NCBI RefSeq assembly: GCF_038446525.1
Contig: NZ_CP151792.1
Coordinates: 1,488,001-1,552,000, forward strand
Source: Methanolobus sp. ZRKC5
GTDB lineage: Archaea; Halobacteriota; Methanosarcinia; Methanosarcinales; Methanosarcinaceae
Length of the DNA stretch: 64,000 nt
Direction: 5' to 3'
The notes beneath the pieces were generated by a model. It had not been told where the DNA came from and ran no database searches. It saw only the letters and a list, made by a program, of their open reading frames with translations. Positions 37,064-46,067 of the stretch are shown piece by piece. The position numbers and the translations under genes were made by a program. The stretch's first letter is position 1, and each line of letters begins with the position of its first letter.

Positions 37064-38685
37064 GTAACTATTCAGCCTGACTGTTTTAATGATGCAAAAA
37101 ACAATATACTATGGCTTCATTCTATGTGTTAAAAAATATTCAGTAAAATATCATAAAAAACGTCTATCAATCTGAGGGGATTTGTATAGACCGCGAAGAA
37201 ATACTTGCAGTTTATGAAGCTGGTCCAGAAGCAGTAGTAGAACTTGTAACTCGATTACTTGGGATAATTGAACATCAATCTCTCCAAATTGCACAACTTG
37301 AAGAGCGTGTCAGGCATTTGGAAGAAATGCTTGAAAAGAATAGTCGCAACAGTAGCAAACCACCTTCTACTGATTCTTATGCACGGAATAAACCAACCCT
37401 TAAAAGTCAAAGAAAAAAGACCAATAAGCATGTAGGTGGTCAAAACGGTCATCCTGGTACTACATTAAGAATAAATGATGATCCGGATGAAGTTATTGTT
37501 CATCCTGTTAATCAATGCGTCAATTGTGGGAGATCGTTAGCTTCTGTTCCCTCTGACTATGAAAGAAGACAGGTCTTTGACATTCCTCCTATAACTATCA
37601 ATTGCATTGAACATCGTTGCGAGATTAAAACATGTCCCAAATGTTCTCATGTAAACAAAGCTCTTTTTCCAGATGGTGTAACTCAGCCGACTCAATACGG
37701 TCATCGAGTTAAGTCATTTGCAGTTTATTTGCACACTTACCAATTACTTCCTTATCAGCGTGTTACCAAGTTGTTCTCTGATATTTTGGGATGCAAGATA
37801 AGTCCTGCTACTTTGGTGAACACGGAACGTAGTTGTTTTGAGAAGCTTGGAGCTTTTGAAAATACAGTGAAACATCTCCTGAAAGAATCTCCTGTCATCA
37901 ATCTGGATGAAACAGGAATGAGAATAAATGCAGTTCGTAATTGGCTTCATGTGGCAGGTACAGACAAACTGACCTATTATTTTGCACATCGCAAAAGGGG
38001 CTCAGAAGCAATGGATGCTATGGGCATATTACCAGGTTACACTGGTGTTGCAACACATGATTTTTGGAAACCGTACAACAAATATGAATGTCAACATTCA
38101 TTATGTAATGCACATTTATTACGAGAGTTAACTGGAGCTTCCGAAAACAGGGATCAACAGTGGCCAAAGATAATGAGTGATCTCTTGATATGCATTAAAC
38201 ATCATGTTGATAATGATCTTTTAGATACTGAGCTAATTCAAAGGTTCAGTGAGGATTATGATCACATAACTTGTTTAGGAGTGAATGAAAATCCTCCTGA
38301 TCCGGAATCAAATGTGCGGTCTAAAAAACGAGGACGTAAGAAGCAGACCACGGTAAAGAATTTGCTGGATAGGTTTATTGGCCATAAAGAGGATATCTTA
38401 CGATTTATGTACGACCAAAACGTTCCGTTTGATAACAATCAGGCTGAAAGAGATATCAGAATGACGAAAGTACAGCAGAAGATATCAGGTACTTTCCGCA
38501 GTGAACAGGGTGCAAAAAATTTCTGCCGTATAAGAGGATACGTGTCTACTGTTAATAAGAATTCTGAATCTGTTATCGATGCAATTAGTGCAATATTTTA
38601 TGGCAATTCATTTGTTCCAAAGTTGCAGAATTGATCGTGGATGAAGAAATCAGCTTGGTGGAAGTGAGCTAGGCTGAATAGTTAC
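37064..38685 (+). mobile_element. Complete IS66-family element, 1622 bp
   Basis: The ends GTAACTATTCAGCCT and its reverse complement form 15-bp perfect terminal repeats. Perfect 8-bp target duplications, ATTTCTTA, lie at 37056-37063 and 38686-38693. It carries a single transposase gene and no tnpA/tnpB accessory genes, as in the ISBst12-like subgroup. The first 275 bp recur at 44850-45124. It inserted between hisI and the PINA gene without breaking either. Confidence 0.95.
37180..38634 (+). CDS. IS66-family transposase
   Basis: The protein has an N-terminal leucine-zipper-like helix (LLGIIEHQSLQIAQLEERVRHLEEMLEK), the NSRNSSKPPSTD motif, a zinc-finger (CVNCGRSL, CPKCSH), the DDE core (NLDETGMRI, HDFWKPY, FDNNQAERDIRM) and the IS66 C-terminal domain. 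The first ATG is at 37318, but coding similarity clearly extends upstream to 37183 without any in-frame ATG, GTG or TTG except one TTG 9 bases before the ATG. A GAGGGGA Shine-Dalgarno lies at 37174-37180, so translation may begin at ATT 37180 or ATA 37186. The exact start is unsure. Confidence 0.92.
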   Translation: MCIDREEILAVYEAGPEAVVELVTRLLGIIEHQSLQIAQLEERVRHLEEMLEKNSRNSSKPPSTDSYARNKPTLKSQRKKTNKHVGGQNGHPGTTLRINDDPDEVIVHPVNQCVNCGRSLASVPSDYERRQVFDIPPITINCIEHRCEIKTCPKCSHVNKALFPDGVTQPTQYGHRVKSFAVYLHTYQLLPYQRVTKLFSDILGCKISPATLVNTERSCFEKLGAFENTVKHLLKESPVINLDETGMRINAVRNWLHVAGTDKLTYYFAHRKRGSEAMDAMGILPGYTGVATHDFWKPYNKYECQHSLCNAHLLRELTGASENRDQQWPKIMSDLLICIKHHVDNDLLDTELIQRFSEDYDHITCLGVNENPPDPESNVRSKKRGRKKQTTVKNLLDRFIGHKEDILRFMYDQNVPFDNNQAERDIRMTKVQQKISGTFRSEQGAKNFCRIRGYVSTVNKNSESVIDAISAIFYGNSFVPKLQN

Positions 38686-38796
38686 ATTTCTTATAATAAT
38701 ACTAAACATCACTAATCCTTTCATTGACCCTTCTATTCTTTTTTACACATGATTTAAAGGTGTGGCGACTTAATTAAATAGTCAGCAACCCTATTC

Positions 38797-40668
38797 ATGA
38801 CTATGGAAGAAAGTGCAGAAAACAGGCGAAAGATAGTCCCTGATACGAGTGCAGTCATCGATGGTATCCTTTCCACAAGGATACGTGATGATGGGCTGAG
38901 GGATGTAGACATTCACGTTCCAGAGGCAGTGGTGGCTGAATTGGAAGCCCAGGCCAACAGGGGACTTGAGATTGGATACAAAGGCCTTGAGGAGATACAG
39001 GAACTCCAGAGATATGCAGACAAAAGCAATATCAGAATATTTTTCACCGGGCCCAGACCAAACCTTGAGCAGGTCAAGCTTGCCAAGGGCGGCGAGATAG
39101 ATGCACTAATAAGAGAGGTCGCAGAGGGGCTTGATGCAAATTTTGTCACCGGTGACCGGGTACAGTCACTCGTTGCAAAAGCAAAGGGACTTGAAGTTGA
39201 TTTTGTAAAACCCCCATTTGAAAAATTCGGACCATTACTTGTTGATGACTTCTTCACACCTGACACAATGTCAGTTCACCTGAAGCACAAGGTTTCCCCA
39301 ATGGCAAAAAAAGGTTCCATAGGGGATGTGCAATATGTAAAGATAAGAAATGAGCCCTGCACATACCAGGAATTAAAAATGATATCCAGAGAGCTGATGG
39401 ATAGGGCACGTTCTGATCAGGAATCTTTTACGGAAATGACCTTCACCGGTGCAGCGGTGCTTCAGATAAGGAATATGAGGATTGCCATATCGAAGCCTCC
39501 GTTTTCCGATGATGTGGAAATCACTATTGTACGTCCGGTGGCCTCTGTATCACTGGAAGAATACCGTTTAAGCGATTTGCTCAAAGAAAGGATAAACACC
39601 CAGAGGGGTATTCTGATATCAGGACCACCAGGTGCTGGAAAGTCCACTTTTGCAGCAAGTGTTGCTACTTATCTTAATGACGGAGGATTTGTGGTCAAGA
39701 CCATGGAATCACCTCGTGACCTACAGGTTCCACAAGAGATCACCCAGTACGCTCCTCTTGATGGCAGCCTTGAGAATACGGCAGATGTGCTGTTGCTTGT
39801 ACGCCCGGATTATACCATATATGACGAAGTACGCAAGACCAAGGACTTCGAGATCTTTGCTGATATGAGACTTGCCGGTGTGGGCATGATCGGAGTTGTG
39901 CATGCAAACCGCGCGGTGGATGCAATTCAAAGACTTATAGGCAGGGTAGAGCTTGGTGTGATCCCGCAGGTTGTGGATACAGTGATATTCATCGACAAGG
40001 GAGAGATCGCAAAGGTACAGGTGCTTGAGTTCACTGTGAAGGTTCCGGCAGGCATGATGGAAGCCGACCTTGCCAGACCTGTTATCCTTATATCTGACCT
40101 TGAGACAGGCAAGAACGAATTTGAGATCTACACCTACGGTGAGCAAGTCGTTGTTATGCCTATTGGCGGGGAACAGAAGAGAAACCCATCATGGAAATTT
40201 GCAGAAGAAGAGGTTAAGGATGTAATCGGCAACTATGCAAACGGTCCGATAGAGGTGGAAATGATCTCAGATAACCGTGCTATGGTGCGTGTGAGAGACA
40301 AGGACATGCCCAGGGTGATTGGTAAAAGCGGCAAAACGATCGATGATATCGAGAAAGGGCTTGGCATTCATATCGATGTACGTAAGTTCGAGCCTGGAGA
40401 GGAACCTAGATATCAAGATAATGAGGAACGCAAACCACGTTCAAATAAAGAACACCACCCCATCATCGAACGTACAAAAAAGCATGTCATACTCAATGTC
40501 CCTGAAGCTTCAGGTCGTGATGTGGAAGTCTATGCAGGTGAAGGGTTCATGTTCTCAGCAACTGTAGGCAGACATGGTGATATCAAGATGAGGACAAATT
40601 CCGAGGTCGCCCAGGAGATCTTGTATGCTATGCAAGAGGGCGAGGTTTTGTGGGTTAAGGAAGTCTGA
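38797..40668 (+). CDS. PINA-type PIN domain / VirB11-like ATPase / KH protein
   Basis: The 623-residue protein combines a PIN domain (residues 13-130, VPDTSAVIDGIL, EAVVAELE, NFVTGDRV), a hexameric-type ATPase with Walker A GPPGAGKST (residues 276-284) and a RRLIGRVELGVIPQ-like arm (here QRLIGRVELGVIPQ), and a KH domain (MVRVRDKDMPRVIGKSGKTI). The Sulfolobus homologue PINA promotes Holliday-junction branch migration and works with Hjc. The length and order fit that group. The TATA-like and leader region lies between the IS66 element and 38797. Confidence 0.9.
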   Translation: MTMEESAENRRKIVPDTSAVIDGILSTRIRDDGLRDVDIHVPEAVVAELEAQANRGLEIGYKGLEEIQELQRYADKSNIRIFFTGPRPNLEQVKLAKGGEIDALIREVAEGLDANFVTGDRVQSLVAKAKGLEVDFVKPPFEKFGPLLVDDFFTPDTMSVHLKHKVSPMAKKGSIGDVQYVKIRNEPCTYQELKMISRELMDRARSDQESFTEMTFTGAAVLQIRNMRIAISKPPFSDDVEITIVRPVASVSLEEYRLSDLLKERINTQRGILISGPPGAGKSTFAASVATYLNDGGFVVKTMESPRDLQVPQEITQYAPLDGSLENTADVLLLVRPDYTIYDEVRKTKDFEIFADMRLAGVGMIGVVHANRAVDAIQRLIGRVELGVIPQVVDTVIFIDKGEIAKVQVLEFTVKVPAGMMEADLARPVILISDLETGKNEFEIYTYGEQVVVMPIGGEQKRNPSWKFAEEEVKDVIGNYANGPIEVEMISDNRAMVRVRDKDMPRVIGKSGKTIDDIEKGLGIHIDVRKFEPGEEPRYQDNEERKPRSNKEHHPIIERTKKHVILNVPEASGRDVEVYAGEGFMFSATVGRHGDIKMRTNSEVAQEILYAMQEGEVLWVKEV

Positions 40669-40783
40669 GAGCATAAAGATTACAGGGATAGTGATGCTTT
40701 TCCCTGTGACCCATCCTTCTATTTTTCAAATATTGCTGTATAGTCTGAATCAAAATGTATTTATATTTATAAATAATTAAATT

Positions 40784-42424
40784 TTGATTGGAATGGAAAT
40801 AGACATAAAACGTGGTTATGATATCCTCCCTGACAACAATATCACGTTTGGAATAAGAATCACAAATAATACTGATCTTGTCATTTCTGACGTACAGATC
40901 ATCCTCGATTATAATGAATCACTTTTCAAGTCGCAGGAAGACAGGATTCAGAAACTGGCTAGCATCCCCCCGAGCACAGCCATAACTGCTAAATTCACCT
41001 TGAAGCCCACGGGATGTATCCTCAACGAAAAAATTGGGGCAAGCATAATCTATCGTGACCCTAAATGGGAAAAACACATGGTTGATATGCGACCAAAGGA
41101 AGTACATTGTATCTGTCCTTTTTTGCGTGCAAAACCAATAACAAAAAACGAATTCCTTCAACTATCAGGTTCAGGATATGCTGTGGAATCCAGCATGAAT
41201 TTTGAAGATATGAACATAGAGCAGATTACTTCTTTCCTGATGCAGACCTGTGCAACACATCTCTACATAGTAGATGAATACACAATTGCAGAAGGTAATG
41301 TGCTCCATTTCTCAGGTGAAGTCATAGGCGAGAATAATCACTACCTTCTGACAGCCCTGATAAAGGAAAATGAAGGACTTACTCAGGTCATGCTCAGGGC
41401 AGTTTCTGACAAAAAAGATGGAATACAGGGATTTCTCAACGAGATGCTGGCAAAGCTCAAGCATCTTGCAAATACAGTTAATTCTGCAAAAGAGATTGGA
41501 GTTATCAAAAATAAGCAGGTGGTCAATGTCCTTGATTCCGTAGTGAAGAGAAGCAATTCATCTGTCGAAAACACGAAATCTCCAGTTAATATCAAAAACA
41601 GTATAGTGCAGCAACCTAATACTTATTCAACCCGGAATTCAGGAATTGACCAGAGCAATAATCATGGGAAGAATCCCATGAACGATGAGGCGATTGCTGG
41701 CAAAAATAATCAAAATTCGCAAGATGAAGATGTTGCGAAAATGTATGATACCTATCGAAAGGAAATCAGGGAGAAACAAAACGGGACTGAAGAAAAAAGA
41801 GAGGTCAGTATCATCCCATATTCCCGTAATCCTGCTCCTTCTGACAAGAAACTTACTATTCTTCGCAGCACCGCACCGCCACGTAAAAAAGAAAAACCTA
41901 ATTTAAAAAGACATAAGAAAAACAAGAAAGAAATCCTCATGCAGATGTTATTCATTATGGTTCTGGCCATTGTTGCAGGTTCCTTAATGCAAATCCCCAT
42001 AATCAAAGAAAATATCGGTGGCAGGTTTGGAAGCTCTGACACAGAATCCAATGAGGTGAAGTTTATAGCCATTGGTTTTCTCAATGCAGTGAATGAAAGT
42101 CAATTCAGTATTGCTTTTAGTATGTATCAGGGAAAGGATCTTCTTGTTCCCGCAAGTGTTGAGATGCTGTTCAGTAATGAAGGAATTAAACCGAATAGTA
42201 TTAAGCAGATAGATATTGTATCAAATGAAATCGAAGACGACACTGCAGTCATGGCACTAAACTGTACTGTATCCAGTGTTGATATTCTTGGAAAGGAAAC
42301 TGATATTTCAGTTATACCGGTCTATTTGCAGCTACATGATATTGACCAGGGCTGGACAGTAACATCTGTTTCATTTATCCAGCCGTATGATATTGAATCC
42401 AGTAGATCGGCAGAAGTGGTTTAA
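40784..42424 (+). CDS. Single-helix membrane protein of unknown function
   Basis: This 546-residue protein has an N-terminal beta-sandwich-like domain (residues 1-120, GIRITNNTDLVISDVQIILDYNESLF), a second alpha/beta part to about 240, a low-complexity Asn/Ser/Lys linker to about 385, one membrane helix (EILMQMLFIMVLAIVAGSLMQI), and a C-terminal 130-residue domain resembling NTF2/DUF4878-type folds. The N-terminal part is probably cytosolic, the C-terminal part outside. I do not recognise the whole. A TTTATATTTATAAATAAT stretch just upstream looks like a TATA box; the start is TTG 40784 or ATG 40793. Confidence 0.65.
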   Translation: MIGMEIDIKRGYDILPDNNITFGIRITNNTDLVISDVQIILDYNESLFKSQEDRIQKLASIPPSTAITAKFTLKPTGCILNEKIGASIIYRDPKWEKHMVDMRPKEVHCICPFLRAKPITKNEFLQLSGSGYAVESSMNFEDMNIEQITSFLMQTCATHLYIVDEYTIAEGNVLHFSGEVIGENNHYLLTALIKENEGLTQVMLRAVSDKKDGIQGFLNEMLAKLKHLANTVNSAKEIGVIKNKQVVNVLDSVVKRSNSSVENTKSPVNIKNSIVQQPNTYSTRNSGIDQSNNHGKNPMNDEAIAGKNNQNSQDEDVAKMYDTYRKEIREKQNGTEEKREVSIIPYSRNPAPSDKKLTILRSTAPPRKKEKPNLKRHKKNKKEILMQMLFIMVLAIVAGSLMQIPIIKENIGGRFGSSDTESNEVKFIAIGFLNAVNESQFSIAFSMYQGKDLLVPASVEMLFSNEGIKPNSIKQIDIVSNEIEDDTAVMALNCTVSSVDILGKETDISVIPVYLQLHDIDQGWTVTSVSFIQPYDIESSRSAEVV

Positions 42425-42507
42425 GAGTAACGAGTTTCAACCCTCCTGAACGAAACAGCTACAAATTTGGTTTTTATTCAGCAATTCGTGAGAGAGTGCA
42501 GGAAGAG

Positions 42508-42930
42508 TTAGTGATGTGTGCTTAGATACTCTGCGACATACCTGGCAAAATCATCAAAATCGTCCAGCCTTTCGGTCAGGAACATATACAGAATATCGAG
42601 GTCTACTTCTTCGTACATGTGAACAAGGATATTTCTAAAACCTGCTGCTTGAGCGAATTCTTCTGCAAATTCACCTGGAATTATACCCTTCTGCCCTAAT
42701 GTCAGAAACACACTTTTGTAGTCCTCAGGTCTCTTAAACCCTTCTTCAGAAATAATTATTTCACCTATGTCTATTGCACTTTCAATAACAAGCTGGAAAT
42801 TTCTTTCAACTGCACATCGTAGTTCATAATTTGTTTCCAGATTGGTACTCTCTGTATCAATAGACTTCAAGTAACTGACACATCTTTGCATAAAGTTCAG
42901 TTTTCTGAGGATTTTGTCAGCAGCAGATAT
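42508..42930 (-). CDS. HepT (DUF86) toxin, start codon unclear
   Basis: HepT is the RNase-fold toxin of HepT/MntA modules. The R-x4-H-x-Y motif is present as RNILVHMY, and the helices AVERNFQLVIESAIDIGEII match DUF86. The first ATG is at 42891, but the 13 codons before it (ISAADKILRKLNF) continue the HepT N-terminal helix in the same frame directly after the TGA of the MntA gene, with no ATG, GTG or TTG among them. Either a non-standard start is used, the protein is short, or the pair was once fused. Confidence 0.8.
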   Translation of the reverse strand: MSAADKILRKLNFMQRCVSYLKSIDTESTNLETNYELRCAVERNFQLVIESAIDIGEIIISEEGFKRPEDYKSVFLTLGQKGIIPGEFAEEFAQAAGFRNILVHMYEEVDLDILYMFLTERLDDFDDFARYVAEYLSTHH

Positions 42931-43377
42931 TCAAACCAGCCCCTTTTCCATAATTCTTTTGAGAAGACTCTGGTTCAAGAAATCCTCATGGTACTTCCTG
43001 TCCAGATATTGTGACATTATACGCTGCTCCACATCCAGTTTCAAATCGTGATTCCTTTCAAGTATCAGAACGTTTGGCTTTATAATCTCAAAACTAAGCA
43101 CCGGTGATGTATCATTGATTATCAGAAGGTCTAATCTATCACTTTTGAGCAAAGTTGTGAGACTGCCTATCAGTTCAATAAGTTTATGATTTTTCTGGGC
43201 TTTTGTCAGCGATTCTGACAAATAGACACCTATATCGATGTCACTCAGAACACCGGCTTTCCCCTCTGACACAGACCCAAAAAGGTAAGCAAGCTCAACG
43301 TGTTCCTCTTTCTGAAAGAAATCTTTGAGGAGAGGGAGCAATTTATCTTTTTCGAAGGGTTGGTTGCTTGTATTCAT
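42931..43377 (-). CDS. MntA-type nucleotidyltransferase antitoxin
   Basis: The 148-residue protein has the minimal nucleotidyltransferase motif GSVSEGKAGVLSDIDIGVYL and a later DRLDLLIIND with the third acidic residue. In characterised pairs the enzyme AMPylates a Tyr of HepT and so disarms it. The ATG at 43377 is chosen because the 50 codons before it read into the repeat at 43457-43495. The gene forms a module with the HepT gene that follows in the same frame. Confidence 0.85.
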   Translation of the reverse strand: MNTSNQPFEKDKLLPLLKDFFQKEEHVELAYLFGSVSEGKAGVLSDIDIGVYLSESLTKAQKNHKLIELIGSLTTLLKSDRLDLLIINDTSPVLSFEIIKPNVLILERNHDLKLDVEQRIMSQYLDRKYHEDFLNQSLLKRIMEKGLV

Positions 43378-43456
43378 GGATATCTGAAAAGATAATGTTC
43401 TAAATTTTAGTATGTGTTTATAAGTGATAAAGGTTGAGTGGTTAGTCCTTTTCCCA

Positions 43457-43495
43457 CAGGTGACCACAAAAGTGCTATATAGAATGTGGTCACCC
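43457..43495. repeat. Hairpin repeat, copy A
   Basis: A 39-bp sequence that starts CAGGTGACCAC and ends GTGGTCACCC, forming a 9-bp perfect stem. It is nearly identical to 44181-44218, in the same orientation. It lies upstream of the MntA gene and downstream of the methyltransferase gene and may be a terminator or a small dispersed repeat. Confidence 0.8.
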
Positions 43496-43542
43496 ATACA
43501 AGCCGGAATAACATCGCTGCCAAGCAACTCACCCTGTTGCTT

Positions 43543-44100
43543 TTAAGCCTTTTTCAAAACAACTGCTTTGTCAGGAAAACGTTTTGGCCTATCCACAACT
43601 GTAAGCCCTGCACTACCGGCTATTTTAATGGATTCTTCAAATGCCTTTTTTGAAACATGCAACGGTGGCTCAACTACATAAATCAGACCATCTGTTTTGA
43701 GTATTGATTCCAGCTCCCTGAAAAATGCGTCTTTATCCGCCACCTCATGAACCATATAGAACAGGAAAACAAAGTCAAAATTCCCGGACACACCTATTTT
43801 GTCTGCAGCACACTTATGCAGTACGATATTCAGTTCTGTTTCAGATCCCTCTATCTTTTCCCTCAGTTTCGCAAGCATACTTTCCTGCAAATCTACGGCT
43901 ACGACCTGACCACTTTTCCCAAGCATCTGAGCCATATCAATAGTAAAAAATCCCGGACCACATCCTACTTCCAGAACATCCATCCCTTCTTTAATATACG
44001 GACCAAGTATTTTCCGTGGGTTTTGCAACCATCTGCGAATTCTGTTGTTGAGAATGATGGATATTGCTACGGGGCATACGTGGGTGGTATTGGAGGTCAT
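43543..44100 (-). CDS. Class I SAM-dependent methyltransferase
   Basis: The 185-residue protein has the SAM-binding motif I VLEVGCGPGFFTIDMA, motif II VVAVDLQESML and a FDFVFLFYMVHEV segment, as in UbiE-type small-molecule methyltransferases. The substrate is unknown. The start at 44100 is chosen because the longer frame to 44223 reads through the hairpin repeat. The gene lies alone between the two hairpin repeats, which suggests it moved in as a unit. Confidence 0.85.
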   Translation of the reverse strand: MTSNTTHVCPVAISIILNNRIRRWLQNPRKILGPYIKEGMDVLEVGCGPGFFTIDMAQMLGKSGQVVAVDLQESMLAKLREKIEGSETELNIVLHKCAADKIGVSGNFDFVFLFYMVHEVADKDAFFRELESILKTDGLIYVVEPPLHVSKKAFEESIKIAGSAGLTVVDRPKRFPDKAVVLKKA

Positions 44101-44180
44101 TGGGTATCTCTTCTTTCGATCATGAATACTATTAGTAGAAATGTTGTACTCTGAGATTAAATAGTCCATGTTTTTTGTTG

Positions 44181-44218
44181 CAGGTGACCATAAAAGTGGT
44201 ATTAGAATGTGGTCACCC
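44181..44218. repeat. Hairpin repeat, copy B
   Basis: The second copy of the CAGGTGACCA...TGGTCACCC repeat, with an 8-bp perfect stem, 724 bp from copy A. The stop codon of the DUF3427 remnant falls inside it, so it may have served as that gene's terminator. Confidence 0.8.
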
Positions 44219-44849
44219 CACAATAAGTCTCGCAGTTTCTCTTAATAAGTGAGCAGGCATTGCATATTTGAGACGCCATACAAAATTAATAGGTTTTTCA
44301 CCTTCATGGCTCACATACTCCGATGGTCCTAAGAAATAATAAGGTTGAGCCAAAGAATTGACACTTTTATGTATCCTTACAAAAAGAAGAATTGTATGGT
44401 CTTTATCTTTGTGATTGATATATCTCTGTCCAGTTTTAGAATCAATCCTAGTTGATGCCTGACTTTGCCAATGGAAGAGATTTTCGTTAATTGCATAGTC
44501 ATTATACATCGTAGTTGGAGAATAGTCCTTTTCATTCTTGTTTAACGTAATGAAAAATAAATCTGTCTTTTTGTCTTTGATATATAATACTCCAGTCTGT
44601 ATAGTATGATTATTTTGTAAATCAAAATACCCAAGTCCAGCGAGCAGTTCTGCTTGTGTGTATCTAGAATGCAAACTTAGAGATGAAACGTATGGTAATA
44701 TTATTTCAGGAGAAATCGTTTTTACGATGCTCTTTTTGTATTCTAACAGCATGATTATTTCATTATAGATTACAGGATTAGCTAGTAACTTAAAAAAAGC
44801 ATCTTTTAATGAAGCAAACTTTTCCTTATTCCAGATAGTTAGAATAAAC
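44213..44849 (-). pseudogene. DUF3427 helicase, C-terminal remnant
   Basis: The frame is open from the insertion-sequence boundary at 44849 and encodes 211 residues. YTQAELLAGLGYFDL, TMYNDYAINENLFHWQSQAST and FLGPSEYVSHEGEKPINFVWRLK are typical of DUF3427, the C-terminal domain of a DEAD/DEAH helicase family seen in defence loci. The helicase and nuclease parts are absent; the cut lies exactly at the IS66 left end. An internal ATG at 44752 could still yield a 179-residue protein. Confidence 0.88.
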
Positions 44850-45957
44850 GTAACTATTCAGCCTGACTGTTTTAATGATGCAAAAAACAATATACTATGG
44901 CTTCATTCTATGTGTTAAAAAATATTCAGTAAAATATCATAAAAAACGTCTATCAATCTGAGGGGATTTGTATAGACCGCGAAGAAATACTTGCAGTTTA
45001 TGAAGCTGGTCCAGAAGCAGTAGTAGAACTTGTAACTCGATTACTTGGGATAATTGAACATCAATCTCTCCAAATTGCACAACTTGAAGAGCGTGTCAGG
45101 CATTTGGAAGAAATGCTTGAAAAGCAGTGTATTGACAGGATATCCTTTAGGAAATTCCTGGGATTTCCTGAATATGTACCAGACAGTACAACTGTCTGGT
45201 CATTCAGGAAGAGAATTATCGACAATGGTAAAGAAAAAGCGGTGTGGGATGAAATGCAGAATCAGCTTGATGCTCTTGGTTTGAAGATTAAAAAAGGAAT
45301 GATCCAGGATGCAACTTTTATTCACTCAGATCCAGGACATGCAAAAGCAGATGTACTCAGAGGAAAAGATGCGAAAACAAGAAGAAGCAAAGATGGAACC
45401 TGGACTAAGAAAAATGGTAAATCTCACTTTGGATACAAACTTCATACAATTATTGATAAGGATTATGAACTAATCAGAAGATTTGAGACAACAACTGCAT
45501 CACTTCACGATTCACAGGTTGATCTGTCTGAAAAGGGTGAAGTGGTGTATAGAGATAAAGGATATTTTGGAGCAATAGCAAAAGGTTTTGCAGCAACAAT
45601 GCAACGAGCTGTAAGAGGACATCCTTTAGGAATAATGGATATCCTCAGAAATGAAAGAATAAGTGTGAAAAGAGTCCCTTGCGAAAGAGTGTATGCAGTG
45701 ACAAAAGAAATATTTAAAACCAGAAAGGTTCTTGTTACAACTGTAGAAAGAGTGAATGCAAAAATGTTGATGACAGCTTTTTGTTTTAATCTGCATCAAT
45801 TGAGGACACTAAAAACCAAAGGAATAATCTAGGATAGCGGAAGCTATACTAAAAATAAGGATTAATGAAGAGAAATAAACAAAATGATAAAAAATGAGAG
45901 GATATAATTGAGTTTGAATACTTTAATGATCTAAAATGAGGGAATATCGAAATCCTC
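44850..45957 (+). mobile_element. Chimeric insertion sequence: IS66 left end joined to IS5 right part
   Basis: Bases 44850-45124 are identical to 37064-37338 (IS66 left end with its terminal repeat); bases 45115-45957 are identical to 10280-11122 (IS5 right part with its terminal repeat). The two share GCTTGAAAAG at 45115-45124. The left flank lacks a matching 8-bp duplication on the right, and the right end is followed by TTAA (45958-45961) with no left TTAA, as expected if a deletion joined two separate insertions. Each parent has lost one end. Confidence 0.93.
45104..45832 (+). CDS. IS66-IS5 fusion transposase, truncated
   Basis: The joint keeps the reading frame. Seven residues of IS66 transposase (MEEMLEK) lead into residue 80 of the IS5 enzyme, whose catalytic residues are kept at D69, D151 and E194 of this frame. 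The IS66 coding phase is open further upstream to about 44966, which would add its leucine-zipper-like helix. The IS5 N-terminal domain is missing and the left IS5 end is lost, so it should not move this copy, but it might act on others or interfere. It could also be inert. Confidence 0.85.
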   Translation: MEEMLEKQCIDRISFRKFLGFPEYVPDSTTVWSFRKRIIDNGKEKAVWDEMQNQLDALGLKIKKGMIQDATFIHSDPGHAKADVLRGKDAKTRRSKDGTWTKKNGKSHFGYKLHTIIDKDYELIRRFETTTASLHDSQVDLSEKGEVVYRDKGYFGAIAKGFAATMQRAVRGHPLGIMDILRNERISVKRVPCERVYAVTKEIFKTRKVLVTTVERVNAKMLMTAFCFNLHQLRTLKTKGII

Positions 45958-46067
45958 TTAAGAATATATAATAAATTGCTTTTTAAAGATAATATTTCAT
46001 AAAATCCCACAACCCCAATCCTAATATACACTCCCCAACAATCTTCTACCACAAGGAGAATCTCATC

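Noticed and set aside
44213-44752. The 179-codon frame as an intact gene of unknown function
   Set aside because: The frame continues upstream to the IS boundary with DUF3427-like sequence, so it is the tail of a longer broken gene.
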